Below are positions 52,359 to 60,662 of a DNA stretch of 64,000 nt, piece by piece (position 1 is the first letter of the stretch; every line of letters starts with the position of its first letter). Under the pieces are notes generated by a model that worked only from the letters and a program-made list of their open reading frames with translations, was not told the DNA's origin and did no database searches. Location: the NCBI GenBank assembly GCA_964450865.1, contig CAYVHB010000018.1:1-64000 (forward strand), read 5' to 3'. The DNA is from CAYVHB01 sp964450865. Lineage in GTDB: Bacteria; Bacillota; Clostridia; Saccharofermentanales; UBA5734. Both the position numbers and the translations under genes were made by a program.

Positions 52359-53294
52359 ATGAACATTTTCGACGATTCCGCATTGTCCGCCAGCCAGCCG
52401 GTTGTCGCAGGCACCCTGTACCTGGTCGGGACACCCATCGGCAACCTGGCTGACCTTTCGGCGCGCGCCATCGCTATTTTGCGCCAGGTTGATGTGATTG
52501 CGGCCGAAGACACGCGGCGCACCCTGACGTTGCTGCACCATCTGGCGATTCGCAAACCGCTGGAGAGTTATCATGAGCATAATCTTCAGCAAAAGGGTCC
52601 GCTGTTAATTGAGCGATTACGCAAGGGCGAGTCGCTGGCCCTGGTTTCCGATGCCGGAATGCCCTGTATTTCGGATCCGGGCGCCGAGCTGGTCGCCCTT
52701 TGCGTGGACGCTGGCCTGCCCATTGTTGTCGTCCCCGGGCCATCGGCCGCGATCACCGCCCTGGCTGGTTCTGGCTTGGATACGGATCGCTTTGCTTTTG
52801 AGGGTTTTTTGCCTGCTGATAAAAAAATGCGTCGCCAGCGTCTGGTGGAGCTGGTGGGCGAGCCGCGCACACTGATTCTTTACGAGGCGCCCCATCGCCT
52901 GCGCCGGACGCTGGAAGATCTCGAAAAAGCCGGGCTCGGCGCGCGCCGTCTGACTCTGGCCCGGGAATTGACCAAGATTCATGAAGAATTCATGCGCGGG
53001 ACGGTGCAAAGCCTGGGGAGCCATTATCAGCTGGCCGAGCCGCGCGGTGAATACGTGCTGATCCTGGAAGGATCGATTGCCTATTATCAGCGCTGCCCCG
53101 AGCAATCGGCCAGCGACCCGGCAGTCGAAGCGTCTGACGGCCTGATCGAGCAGGCGAAAATCCACCTGGCTAACCTGCTGGCCCAGGGCCTCAGCATCAA
53201 GGATGCGGCCCGCGAAACCGCCCGGCTGACCGGCCTGCGCAAGAACGACCTTTATCAGCTGGCAATGGACCTGCAAAAGCAGACGCCGGACTGA
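52359..53294 (+). CDS. rsmI: 16S rRNA C1402 2'-O-methyltransferase
   Basis: 311 residues from ATG 52359, after AGGAGGTCCTACCCCCCT. Signatures are TLYLVGTPIGNLADLSARAI, VDVIAAEDTRR, ALVSDAGMPCISDPGAELV, VVVPGPSAAITAL and ARELTKIHEEFMRG. It methylates the ribose of C1402 in the decoding centre. It has a C-terminal helical extension that includes SIKDAARETARLTGLRKNDL. Its order after trmN6 and before metG is typical of Bacillota. Confidence 0.96.
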   Translation: MNIFDDSALSASQPVVAGTLYLVGTPIGNLADLSARAIAILRQVDVIAAEDTRRTLTLLHHLAIRKPLESYHEHNLQQKGPLLIERLRKGESLALVSDAGMPCISDPGAELVALCVDAGLPIVVVPGPSAAITALAGSGLDTDRFAFEGFLPADKKMRRQRLVELVGEPRTLILYEAPHRLRRTLEDLEKAGLGARRLTLARELTKIHEEFMRGTVQSLGSHYQLAEPRGEYVLILEGSIAYYQRCPEQSASDPAVEASDGLIEQAKIHLANLLAQGLSIKDAARETARLTGLRKNDLYQLAMDLQKQTPD

Positions 53295-53352
53295 AACCGG
53301 CTGGCAGGTGCGGAGTCTGCCACCGGCCGCGCCTGGGCACGGCCTTGCTTGG

Positions 53353-53381
53353 TTCACAAATGGCGCGCGGTTCGCTATAAT
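53353..53381 (+). promoter_or_regulatory. Promoter of metG
   Basis: TTCACA (53353-53358), 17-bp spacer, TATAAT (53376-53381), about 34 nt before the GTG start. The short leader leaves no room for a T-box. Confidence 0.75.
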
Positions 53382-53414
53382 AGCGGGAATAGCGTCGAAA
53401 AAGGGGGATTTCCC

Positions 53415-55577
53415 GTGAATAAGAGTTTTTACATCACCACACCCATTTATTATCCGAGTGACAAGCTGCACATCGGTCATTCCTATACAACGGTGGCGGC
53501 AGATGCCATGGCCCGCTACAAGCGCCTGCAAGGCTATGATGTCATGTTCCTGACCGGTACGGATGAACATGGCCAGAAAATCCAGCGCAAGGCCGAAGCC
53601 AAAGGCCTGGCGCCCCAGGCTTATGTCGACATGATGGTCGACGGGATCAAGGAGCTGTGGGAGCTGCTTGACATCCGCTACGACCGCTTTATCCGCACCA
53701 CCGATGAGCATCACGAGAAGGCTATCCAGGCCATTTTCCAGAAGCTCTATGATAAAGGCGATATTTACAAGAGTGTCTACGAGGGCTGGTACTGCACGCC
53801 CTGTGAATCGTTCTGGACGGAAACCCAGCTCAACCAGGGCAATTGTCCGGACTGTGGCCGGCCGACGGAGAAAGCCAGCGAAGAGAGCTATTTCTTCCGG
53901 TTGTCGCGTTACACCCGACCCCTGATCAAGCTGTTTGAGGAAAATCCCGAATTCATCCAGCCGACCTCGCGGGCCAATGAAATGCTCAGCAATTTCCTGC
54001 GGCCGGGCCTGGAAGACCTCTGCGTGTCGCGTACAACCTTCAACTGGGGTATTCCGGTACCCTTTGATCCCCGTCACGTCGTTTACGTCTGGATTGATGC
54101 CCTGTCCAACTACATCACCGCCATGGGTTATCCGGAGCTGGCCGGCGACATGGCCCGTTACTGGCCGGCCGATGTCCAGCTGGTCGGCAAGGAGATTGTC
54201 CGCTTCCACACCATCATCTGGCCGGCGATGCTGATGGCCCTCGACCTGCCCCTGCCCAAACAGGTTTTCGGTCATGGCTGGCTGCTGTTCAAGGATGGCA
54301 AGATGTCCAAGTCCAAGGGTAATGTCATTGACCCGGTGATCCTCTGCGAGAAATACGGGGTGGACGCCATCCGCTACTTCCTGCTGCGCGAAGTGCCGTT
54401 CGGTTCGGACGGGGTTTTCTCCAATGAAGCCCTGATCAACCGCATCAATTCGGACCTGGCCAATGACCTGGGCAATCTCGTCAGCCGGACGGTGGCCATG
54501 ATCGACAAGTATTTCCCGGAAGGCCTGCCAGCCGAACGTGAAAGCGCTGCGCTTGACGACGAGCTGATCGCCCTGGCCAGTGGCCTGCAGGGTCGGGTTG
54601 AAGCCGAAATGGACCAGCTGCAATTCAGCGCCGCCCTGACTGACATCTGGAAACTGGTCGGGCGCAGCAACAAATACATTGATGAAACCGCCCCCTGGAT
54701 CCTGGCCAAGTCCGAGACGACCCGGCCGCGCCTGGCAGCCGTGCTGTTCAACCTGGCCGAGGCAATCCGCATTGCCTCGATCCTGATCCAGCCGTTCATG
54801 ACCCGTACGGCCGACAAGATCTGGACCGCGCTGGGCCTCGCCGACCCGGCCCTGACCGCCTGGCCGTCGGCGCGCCAGTTTGGCCTCTACCAGGCTCCCC
54901 AGGGTGTGAGCAAGGGCGAACCGATTTTCCCGCGTATTGATATTGCCAAGGAAATTGCCGCGCTCGACGCGATCTTGCAGGAACAGGCCGCTGCGGCTGC
55001 TGCCGCTGCTGGCCAGGTTCAGGCTGGTGGACAGGCCGTGACGGAACAGGCTGGGACGGAACAGGCTGGGACGGAACAGACTGGGACAGAACAGGTCTCA
55101 CCCGCCAGCCCGGCTGCTCAATCCGCCCAGGCCGAGTCGGCAAAACCCGCCGCGACTAGCCTGGACACTGCCACGGCCGCTGCAAAGACTGCAGCCAGCG
55201 CCGTGAGCAATGGTGCAGCCCCAGCCCCTGCAGCAGCTGCTGCTGAAGGGGTGGCCCTGATTGAATTTGCCGACTTCCAGAAGATAGCCCTGCAGGTCGG
55301 CACAGTCCGTTCCTGTGAGAAGGTCAAAGGCTCCGACAAGCTGCTCTGCTCGCAGATTGACATGGGCACGGAGGTGCGCCAGATTGTCTCCGGCATTGCC
55401 CAGACCTACCAGCCGGCGGAAATGGTTGGCAAACAGGTCATCGTCGTGACCAATCTGCAGCCGCGCAAGATTCGCGGTGTCATCTCGCACGGCATGATCT
55501 TGTGCGCCATCACCGCCGATGGTTATCGCGTCCTGACCGTCGACCAGCCTGTGGCTCCCGGCTCGACGGTTGGATAA
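53415..55577 (+). CDS. metG: Methionyl-tRNA synthetase
   Basis: 720 residues from GTG 53415, after AAGGGGGATTTCCC. HIGH is at 19-22, the zinc knuckle CTPCESF...CPDC at about 130-147, and KMSKS at 296-300. The anticodon-binding helical domain runs to about 520. Residues about 530-610 form an Ala/Gln/Thr-rich linker, partly coded by a four-copy 15-bp repeat (EQAGT units). The C-terminal tRNA-binding domain (FQKIALQVGTVRSCEKVKGS, NLQPRKIRGVISHGM) follows. The linker is unusually long. Confidence 0.96.
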   Translation: MNKSFYITTPIYYPSDKLHIGHSYTTVAADAMARYKRLQGYDVMFLTGTDEHGQKIQRKAEAKGLAPQAYVDMMVDGIKELWELLDIRYDRFIRTTDEHHEKAIQAIFQKLYDKGDIYKSVYEGWYCTPCESFWTETQLNQGNCPDCGRPTEKASEESYFFRLSRYTRPLIKLFEENPEFIQPTSRANEMLSNFLRPGLEDLCVSRTTFNWGIPVPFDPRHVVYVWIDALSNYITAMGYPELAGDMARYWPADVQLVGKEIVRFHTIIWPAMLMALDLPLPKQVFGHGWLLFKDGKMSKSKGNVIDPVILCEKYGVDAIRYFLLREVPFGSDGVFSNEALINRINSDLANDLGNLVSRTVAMIDKYFPEGLPAERESAALDDELIALASGLQGRVEAEMDQLQFSAALTDIWKLVGRSNKYIDETAPWILAKSETTRPRLAAVLFNLAEAIRIASILIQPFMTRTADKIWTALGLADPALTAWPSARQFGLYQAPQGVSKGEPIFPRIDIAKEIAALDAILQEQAAAAAAAAGQVQAGGQAVTEQAGTEQAGTEQTGTEQVSPASPAAQSAQAESAKPAATSLDTATAAAKTAASAVSNGAAPAPAAAAAEGVALIEFADFQKIALQVGTVRSCEKVKGSDKLLCSQIDMGTEVRQIVSGIAQTYQPAEMVGKQVIVVTNLQPRKIRGVISHGMILCAITADGYRVLTVDQPVAPGSTVG
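55041..55095. repeat. 15-bp tandem repeat in the metG linker
   Basis: ACGGAACAGGCTGGG at 55041-55055 and 55056-55070, one-mismatch copy at 55071-55085, partial fourth copy to 55095. It encodes repeated GTEQA/GTEQT units in frame. Confidence 0.9.
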
Positions 55578-55581
55578 GCCG

Positions 55582-56547
55582 ATGGCTGCTGCTTCTGCAC
55601 CCTCCGGGTCGGCATCCTCACTCTGGATCGATACCCATGCCCATTTGCAAAGCGACTCATTTGCCGCCGACTGCCCGGCCGTGATCGAACGCGCCCGGGC
55701 AGCCGGCCTTGGCCGGATCATTCTGCCAGGTTCGGACCTGGATGATTCCCGGGCGGCTGTCCAGCTCGCCAGCACCGACGCGCTGCTGCTGGCTGCCGTC
55801 GGCGTCCATCCGCACGAAGCATCCAGCTTCGACGCTGCGACGGCCGTCGCCTTGGCCGGGCTGGTCCGGCAGCATCGCCACGGCCAGCACCGCTCCGGGA
55901 CGAATCGCTCCGGGGCGGTCACAGCGACCGCTGAAAACCCGGATGGTACCGGGCACCCTGATAGTATCGGGCACCCGGATGGTATCGGGCACCCTGATTT
56001 CACGGGTCAGGATCATGCCGGGACGGTCGTGGCGATTGGGGAAATAGGCTTGGACTACCATTATGACTTCTCGCCCCGCCCCGTGCAGCAGGCTGTGTTC
56101 CGGGCTCAGCTGGACCTGGCCTGGGAACTGGATATGCCGGTCATCATCCACGAACGGGAGGCGACGGCCGACTGCCTGGCGATCCTGCGGCTGATGATCG
56201 CCGCCCGCCGGCTGCGTGCTGTGCCCGGCGTCTTCCACTGCTTCTCCGGCAGCGTCGAAACCGCCCGCATCCTGCTGGCTGAGGGCTTCTACCTCGGCTT
56301 TGATGGTCCGATCACCTACAAGAACGCCCGCAAAGCGCAAGAGGTCATCGCGATGTGTCCGCGCGACCGGCTGCTGCTCGAGACGGACAGCCCCTATCTG
56401 ACGCCAGTCCCTCATCGGGGCCAGCGTAATGAGCCGGCCTTCCTGCCGCTGATCGGCCAGCAGGTCGCCCAGATCTGGGACTGCTCGGTGGTCGAGGTGG
56501 CGGCCCAGACGACAGCCAATGCCCGGCGCCTGTTCGACCTGGCCTGA
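55582..56547 (+). CDS. tatD: TatD-family metal-dependent DNase
   Basis: 321 residues from ATG 55582, just after metG (TTG 55570 would overlap it). Metal ligands are visible: IDTHAHLQ, GEIGLDYHYDF, VIIHERE, FHCFSG and LLETDSPYLTPVPHRG. Residues about 100-150 contain an insert of His/Gly/Asp-rich repeats (IGHPDG units) coded by an 18-bp tandem repeat at 55942-55995, absent in typical TatD. Homologues are 3'-5' exonucleases or D-aminoacyl hydrolases; the exact role is uncertain. Confidence 0.93.
   Translation: MAAASAPSGSASSLWIDTHAHLQSDSFAADCPAVIERARAAGLGRIILPGSDLDDSRAAVQLASTDALLLAAVGVHPHEASSFDAATAVALAGLVRQHRHGQHRSGTNRSGAVTATAENPDGTGHPDSIGHPDGIGHPDFTGQDHAGTVVAIGEIGLDYHYDFSPRPVQQAVFRAQLDLAWELDMPVIIHEREATADCLAILRLMIAARRLRAVPGVFHCFSGSVETARILLAEGFYLGFDGPITYKNARKAQEVIAMCPRDRLLLETDSPYLTPVPHRGQRNEPAFLPLIGQQVAQIWDCSVVEVAAQTTANARRLFDLA
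55942..55995. repeat. 18-bp tandem repeat inside tatD
   Basis: Three units of the GATGGTATCGGGCACCCT type at 55942-55959, 55960-55977 and 55978-55995, in frame. Confidence 0.9.
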
Positions 56548-56681
56548 GGCAGGCGCTGCAAGGTGACTGCGGCTGCCTCCGGAACGACCACTGAAATTGT
56601 CCCTGTATAAAGATATGTTATGTCCCCGAAAAACCCGAAAGGCCTGCGAAAAATCTCACGGGAAAACTTCGCTGAAAGCTG

Positions 56682-56710
56682 TTGACAAAGACTGGCTGAT
56701 CCGATATACT
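56682..56710 (+). promoter_or_regulatory. Strong promoter of the tRNA cluster
   Basis: TTGACA (56682-56687), 17-bp spacer, TATACT (56705-56710), 32 nt before tRNA-Val. Confidence 0.9.
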
Positions 56711-56742
56711 TTCACTTGCGCTAAGGAAAGCGCAAACGCCTC

Positions 56743-56818
56743 GGGAGCTTAGCTCAGCTGGGAGAGCATCTGCCTTACAAGCAGAGGGTCACAGGTTCGA
56801 GCCCTGTTGTTCCCACCA
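56743..56818 (+). tRNA. tRNA-Val (TAC)
   Basis: 76 nt with encoded CCA. The anticodon stem TCTGC/GCAGA encloses CTTACAA, giving anticodon TAC. T-arm ACAGG-TTCGAGC-CCTGT. The acceptor stem pairs except the 7-66 T-T position. Confidence 0.95.
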
Positions 56819-56825
56819 AAACAGT

Positions 56826-56902
56826 GGCCCGGTAGTTCAGTTGGTTAGAATGCCAGCCTGTCACGCTGGAGGTCGAGGGTTCGAGCCCCTTCTGCGTCGC
56901 CA
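56826..56902 (+). tRNA. tRNA-Asp (GTC)
   Basis: 77 nt with CCA. The anticodon stem CCAGC/GCTGG encloses CTGTCAC, anticodon GTC. T-arm GAGGG-TTCGAGC-CCCTT. In the acceptor stem GGCCCGG faces CTGCGTC: position 4-69 is a C-C mismatch and 2-71 and 6-67 are G-U, where a canonical copy would read CCGGGTC. Confidence 0.93.
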
Positions 56903-56904
56903 AA

Positions 56905-56928
56905 CTACCGGTCCGCAAGGACCGGTAG
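56905..56928 (+). other. Perfect 10-bp hairpin between tRNA-Asp and tRNA-Phe
   Basis: CTACCGGTCC, GCAA tetraloop, GGACCGGTAG. There is no T-run, so a processing signal between tRNAs is more likely than a terminator. Confidence 0.7.
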
Positions 56929-56934
56929 CTATAT

Positions 56935-57010
56935 GCCCAGATAGCTCAGCTGGTAGAGCAGGGGACTGAAAATCCCCGTGTCGCTGGTTCAACTCCGGCT
57001 CTGGGCACCA
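56935..57010 (+). tRNA. tRNA-Phe (GAA)
   Basis: 76 nt with CCA. The anticodon stem GGGGA/TCCCC encloses CTGAAAA, anticodon GAA. Acceptor GCCCAGA/TCTGGGC pairs perfectly. Confidence 0.96.
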
Positions 57011-57013
57011 CAA

Positions 57014-57048
57014 GAAACCGCGAAGGCTGCAGGCTTTGGCGGTTTTTT
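57014..57048 (+). terminator. Terminator of the tRNA cluster
   Basis: AACCGC (57016-57021) pairs with GCGGTT (57039-57044), followed by T-rich sequence to 57048. Confidence 0.8.
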
Positions 57049-57122
57049 CGTATTTCGGGATAAAAAGAAAACGGGCCGCGAAAATGCAGCCCGTCATCAT
57101 AAAACAGGTAAATGAGCCTGGG

Positions 57123-58015
57123 TCAACGCTTGCGTACGGTCATGACGATGGATCCACGAACACCGGATCCGTCGGCCGCCATCGCGGTCACGGCCACCGT
57201 ACCGGCGCTGAGCCCGGTTAAAATGCCATCCGCTTTAATACTGGCGCGGACAGTTCCGTTGGCGACGCTCCAGGTGACAGCCTTGGACGTGGCCGCAGCC
57301 GGGTAGACTTGGGCGACCATCTGCTAGGTCTTGTTGACGACAACCGCAGTCGCCCCGCCGGTGCCCGTGACATCAATCGCCGTGACATACTGGACCGACC
57401 CGGCAGGACATAGGCCGCGAGAATGTCATTTTGGCCCAGGTAGGTGACCTTCAGGTACTGGACCCCGTCTACCGTGCTGTCGAAGGTGCTGGTCACCATC
57501 TCGTCGGTCATCGGCACGGTCACGGTCGAGCCATTAAGCCGAGTCACGGTCAGCACACCACCTGTGATATCAAGCTCCTCGTTCAGACTGTAGTTCACCT
57601 TGTCGGGAACGGTCGTGATATCAATCCGGGCGATGGCTTCCTTGCCGCTGGACTTGTAGCTGGTAAACAGCCGCCATGGGGTGTCGTCATAGCCGATCGA
57701 GTCAGCTGGGACATTGACGACGGCTGTGGTATTCGAATTTGAAAATGCATTGTGACTCGTGGCAGGCGCCGTAACCGCCTTGGCGTTGATCGTCTGGATA
57801 TTGGGGCAGCCTTTGAAGACCCCGTCATCAAGGTAGTTGACTCCGGTACCCAAGGTGATTGTCTGCAGGTCCGTGCAGGTTGCGAATGCATACTCGCTAA
57901 TTTGATAGATGCTATCTGGGATCATAACATCAGTTAACTTGGTACAATTTGAAAATGCGAAACTACCTATTCTGATCACGTTTCCTGGGATCGAAACGCT
58001 TCTTAAACTCTTTCG
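57123..58015 (-). pseudogene. Remnant of a BspA-like leucine-rich-repeat surface protein with Ig-like domain
   Basis: On the minus strand the coding sense starts mid-repeat (LRSVSIPGNVIRIGSFAFSN), with a TGA 15 codons upstream. LRR_5-type repeats (LTDVMIPDSIYQISEYAFAT) and a group-4-like Ig segment follow. Near 57395 homology moves to another frame (VTAIDVTGTGGATAVVVNKT), and a TAG at 57324-57326 interrupts it where similar domains have Leu (TTG). The remaining Big_2 segment (QMVAQVYPAAATSKAVTWSV) runs to a stop at 57123. So it is truncated at the 5' end, frameshifted and carries a nonsense codon. Confidence 0.75.
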
Positions 58016-58307
58016 GGTTGACAGATACTTTTCTTTCGTTGATATCCGTCATGATTGCGTTGATACTTACATCAATTTTTTTGAGCAGAATCTTCTCGAT
58101 ATCTTAGCCGCTGTCAAAATTGTCAATCAAATAATCAACCATAAGAATAGCGTTCAGAGAAAATGAAGTAGAAATGGCAGCTGATGCAATCTTTTCAGTT
58201 ACATGCGCGAACGCGCCTCATCATCACGATCTTGACAGCAAGCTATTGCACCGCCCAAAATGAAAGTCGGTATATCAATAAATGAATGAACGATCAAGGT
58301 GGCAAGC
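58016..58307. other. AT-richer gap without a gene
   Basis: 292 nt between the pseudogene remnant and the DUF1848 gene. It is richer in A and T than the flanks and has no coding signature that I can defend. Confidence 0.5.
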
Positions 58308-59231
58308 ATGATTATCAGCGCAAGTCGCCGGACAGATATTCCGGCCTTCTATGGGAAATGGTTTCAGAATCGGCTGGAAGAGGGCTTTGTCCTGGTCCGC
58401 AATCCATTTAACTCACACCAGATTAGCCGGGTCGCCCTGAATCGCGAGGCTGTCGATGCATTTGTATTCTGGACCAAGGATCCACAGCCATTTTTCCCGG
58501 TTCTGGATTATCTGGATGAGCATGGGTTCCCCTATGTCTTTCAATACACTTTGAATCATTACCCACCGGCGATCGAGCCAGCCGTGCCGCCCATCGAGCA
58601 GCGAATTGCCACCCTGCAATCCCTTTGCAGGCGAATGGGTCCGCAAAGAGTGACCTGGCGTTATGACCCGATTATCTTGACAAGTAGCATTGGCATCAGC
58701 CAGCATCTTGATAATTTTTCCATGCTTGCTTCTAGACTGGCAGGCTATATAACAGAATGCAAATTTAAATTCGTTGTTCCATACGGCCGGACGAAGCGGC
58801 ATATGAAGTCTCAATCCTTACTTATTCCCGGAGCAGAAACTCGGCATGAGCTGCTCAGGCAGATGGCGGCAATTGCAAAGATGCATGGAATGACCCTATC
58901 TGGTTGCTGTGAGGATGACTATAGCGATCTGGATATCCAGTCAACAGCCTGCATCAGCAAGGCAAAGATCGAAAACATTGCCGGTGCGGATCGGATCATC
59001 ACTGGCCGTAAAGACCCTGGACAGCGAGCGGCGTGCACATGCATCCAATCCGTAGATATCGGCGAATACGACACTTGTGCGCACGGATGCCTCTATTGTT
59101 ATGCCAATGACAGAGATAGAGATCTCGTGGCTAACCTGGCATGCTTCGCAGAAAGTTCCCCCATACTGGGCCAACCGGTACGGGAGAGCGACAGGATTAC
59201 CGCCCATAAGGTACCGAAGCCACGCCGATGA
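58308..59231 (+). CDS. DUF1848 family protein
   Basis: 307 residues; AAGGTGGCAAGC precedes the ATG at 58308. The start IISASRRTDIPAFYGKWFQN and the block FVLVRNPFNSHQISRVAL are characteristic of DUF1848. A Cys cluster near the C-terminus (CTC, then CAHGCLYCYAND) resembles an iron-sulfur site of radical SAM or photolyase-lyase-like proteins. The barrel-like repeats also fit a radical-SAM-related fold. Enzymatic role is unknown. Base composition is less GC-rich than its neighbours. Confidence 0.88.
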   Translation: MIISASRRTDIPAFYGKWFQNRLEEGFVLVRNPFNSHQISRVALNREAVDAFVFWTKDPQPFFPVLDYLDEHGFPYVFQYTLNHYPPAIEPAVPPIEQRIATLQSLCRRMGPQRVTWRYDPIILTSSIGISQHLDNFSMLASRLAGYITECKFKFVVPYGRTKRHMKSQSLLIPGAETRHELLRQMAAIAKMHGMTLSGCCEDDYSDLDIQSTACISKAKIENIAGADRIITGRKDPGQRAACTCIQSVDIGEYDTCAHGCLYCYANDRDRDLVANLACFAESSPILGQPVRESDRITAHKVPKPRR

Positions 59232-59273
59232 GGGGGTGGATTCATATGCACCGTCCGTCGACAGCAGGGCCAA

Positions 59274-59318
59274 GGTAAATGACAGCCAGGTAAATAACTG
59301 TCAGGTAAATGACAGAAC
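59274..59318. repeat. Three 15-bp tandem repeats after the DUF1848 gene
   Basis: GGTAAATGACAGCCA (59274-59288), GGTAAATAACTGTCA (59289-59303), GGTAAATGACAGAAC (59304-59318). A diverged longer duplication (GATGAGGGGGTGGATTCAT at 59228, AATGAGGGGCTGAATCAT at 59331) flanks them. Confidence 0.85.
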
Positions 59319-59407
59319 TGAAGCCAAGCCAATGAGGGGCTGAATCATGGTCAAAGCACTCATCTTGCACTTGGCTGCCACTGGTCAGGCATCTGGATGG
59401 CCGGCTT

Positions 59408-60499
59408 CTAAATATCAGTCGATTCAGGATTGACCTTGCGCGGACGACCGCGCTTTTTTATTGTGGCAGCGGGTGCAGCGGGAACAGCTGGAGTGGCGGG
59501 GATTGTAGAGACAGCGGGGGCAGCGGGTTGCCTGGGTGTAGCGGTAGCAGTAGGTATTGCGGGGGCCGTGGGAGTGGCGGTTTTATTGGCGGCAGCAGGA
59601 GTGGCGCGAGTTCGGGCCCGGGTTTTCCCTGATACACTAGGCTTGGGGACAACAGGTCCAGTCGGCCCGGATACGATCGGTTCCGGGCCAATCGGGACGA
59701 CCAGCCCTTTCGTCCCAACGGATCCTGATACAGTCGATTCTATTGTAGTCGGTGCAGGTGGAGATGGAATGGCGTCTACGAAGTCAATGCCGAAAAGTCC
59801 AGAGAGGTCGTCGTGGTCCAGGGATCGCCTGCTCTTATGGACTAAGCGATCCAGCAATGAATCGGATGTCTGGTTGAGGGCATCGGTGATCAGTTCATCT
59901 ATATCAACCTGGCGCAGGCGAAAGAAGAGGGTCGGATCTTCATCGAATCGGACGCCGATGCCGTAGAGGATTGCGGCAACATGCTTGCACATGTCGGCCC
60001 AGTCCGGACAGCTGCAATTGAACGCAATTTCCCGCAGTGCCGGGAACAGGCCAGTGCCGGATGCTGTGAACAGCTCAGCCAGATTTCGGGGGAATTTCCC
60101 GCTGACCAGGTCCTGCAGAGAATGAATATTGCCAGAACAGGCCTGGGTAATGGCCATCCAGACGGCTGGCTTGAGTGGTTGGATATGAATCTCGACCTGG
60201 TAGGGTTTCACGCGGCTGCCCTGGACAAGCCCGGTCACTTTGCCAGGCTCGATCTGCAGGTCGAGGACGGCGCCCTGGCGCAGATAGCTGCGGCCGCGAC
60301 TGATCCGGTTGGCGAAATCGGCATAGCGTTCCAGGTTTTCGGTCCATGCCATGCCCCACCAGGTTATGGCCAGCTTGCGGCCCGTCACCTGGATAGGCGC
60401 CAGCTGGGCGTTCTTCTTTTTCATCCGGGCAACGCTCCTGGCTGCGCGCGCCTGTTTCTCGGCAATTGTCTCATACTTCTTGTATCCTTGGCCGTACAT
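59408..60499 (-). CDS. SWIM zinc-finger protein with AT-hook-like tail
   Basis: 363 residues; GGAGGGCATTTTCAG precedes the ATG. The N-terminal part has the family's ITWWGMAWTENLERYADFAN. The SWIM zinc finger is CSCPDWADMCKHVAAILYGI. Residues about 240-350 are Pro/Ala/Thr-rich, ending in the AT-hook-like KKRGRPRK. It is encoded 164 nt downstream of the SNF2 helicase on the same strand, the usual partner of this SWIM family, which suggests a DNA-bound complex. Process unknown. Confidence 0.9.
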   Translation of the reverse strand: MYGQGYKKYETIAEKQARAARSVARMKKKNAQLAPIQVTGRKLAITWWGMAWTENLERYADFANRISRGRSYLRQGAVLDLQIEPGKVTGLVQGSRVKPYQVEIHIQPLKPAVWMAITQACSGNIHSLQDLVSGKFPRNLAELFTASGTGLFPALREIAFNCSCPDWADMCKHVAAILYGIGVRFDEDPTLFFRLRQVDIDELITDALNQTSDSLLDRLVHKSRRSLDHDDLSGLFGIDFVDAIPSPPAPTTIESTVSGSVGTKGLVVPIGPEPIVSGPTGPVVPKPSVSGKTRARTRATPAAANKTATPTAPAIPTATATPRQPAAPAVSTIPATPAVPAAPAATIKKRGRPRKVNPESTDI

Positions 60500-60662
60500 C
60501 TGAAAATGCCCTCCAGAGAAAATTCGTTCTTGCCATCAGCAGGTTTCACGCAATTGACCTGCCTGACCGAATGCAGCTGCCAGGCTGAATCCGGGGCGGC
60601 TGGTCTGGCAACGCTGGCGCGGCTGGCGTTGCTGTTCGTCTGGCGCGGCTGGCACGGCCAGC

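Noticed and set aside
53295..53414. T-box or SAM riboswitch before metG
   Set aside because: The promoter at 53353-53381 leaves a leader of under 30 nt, and no T-box sequence is visible.
52617..54623. Long open frame (668 codons) on the minus strand
   Set aside because: It is the mirror of rsmI and metG, both with clear catalytic motifs; no ribosome-binding site or domain is visible on the minus strand.
56905..56928. Terminator between tRNA genes
   Set aside because: Strong hairpin but no T-run, and tRNA-Phe follows within 10 nt.
57909..58166. 85-codon plus-strand frame in the AT-rich gap
   Set aside because: Opposite the pseudogene start, no ribosome-binding site, no recognisable sequence.
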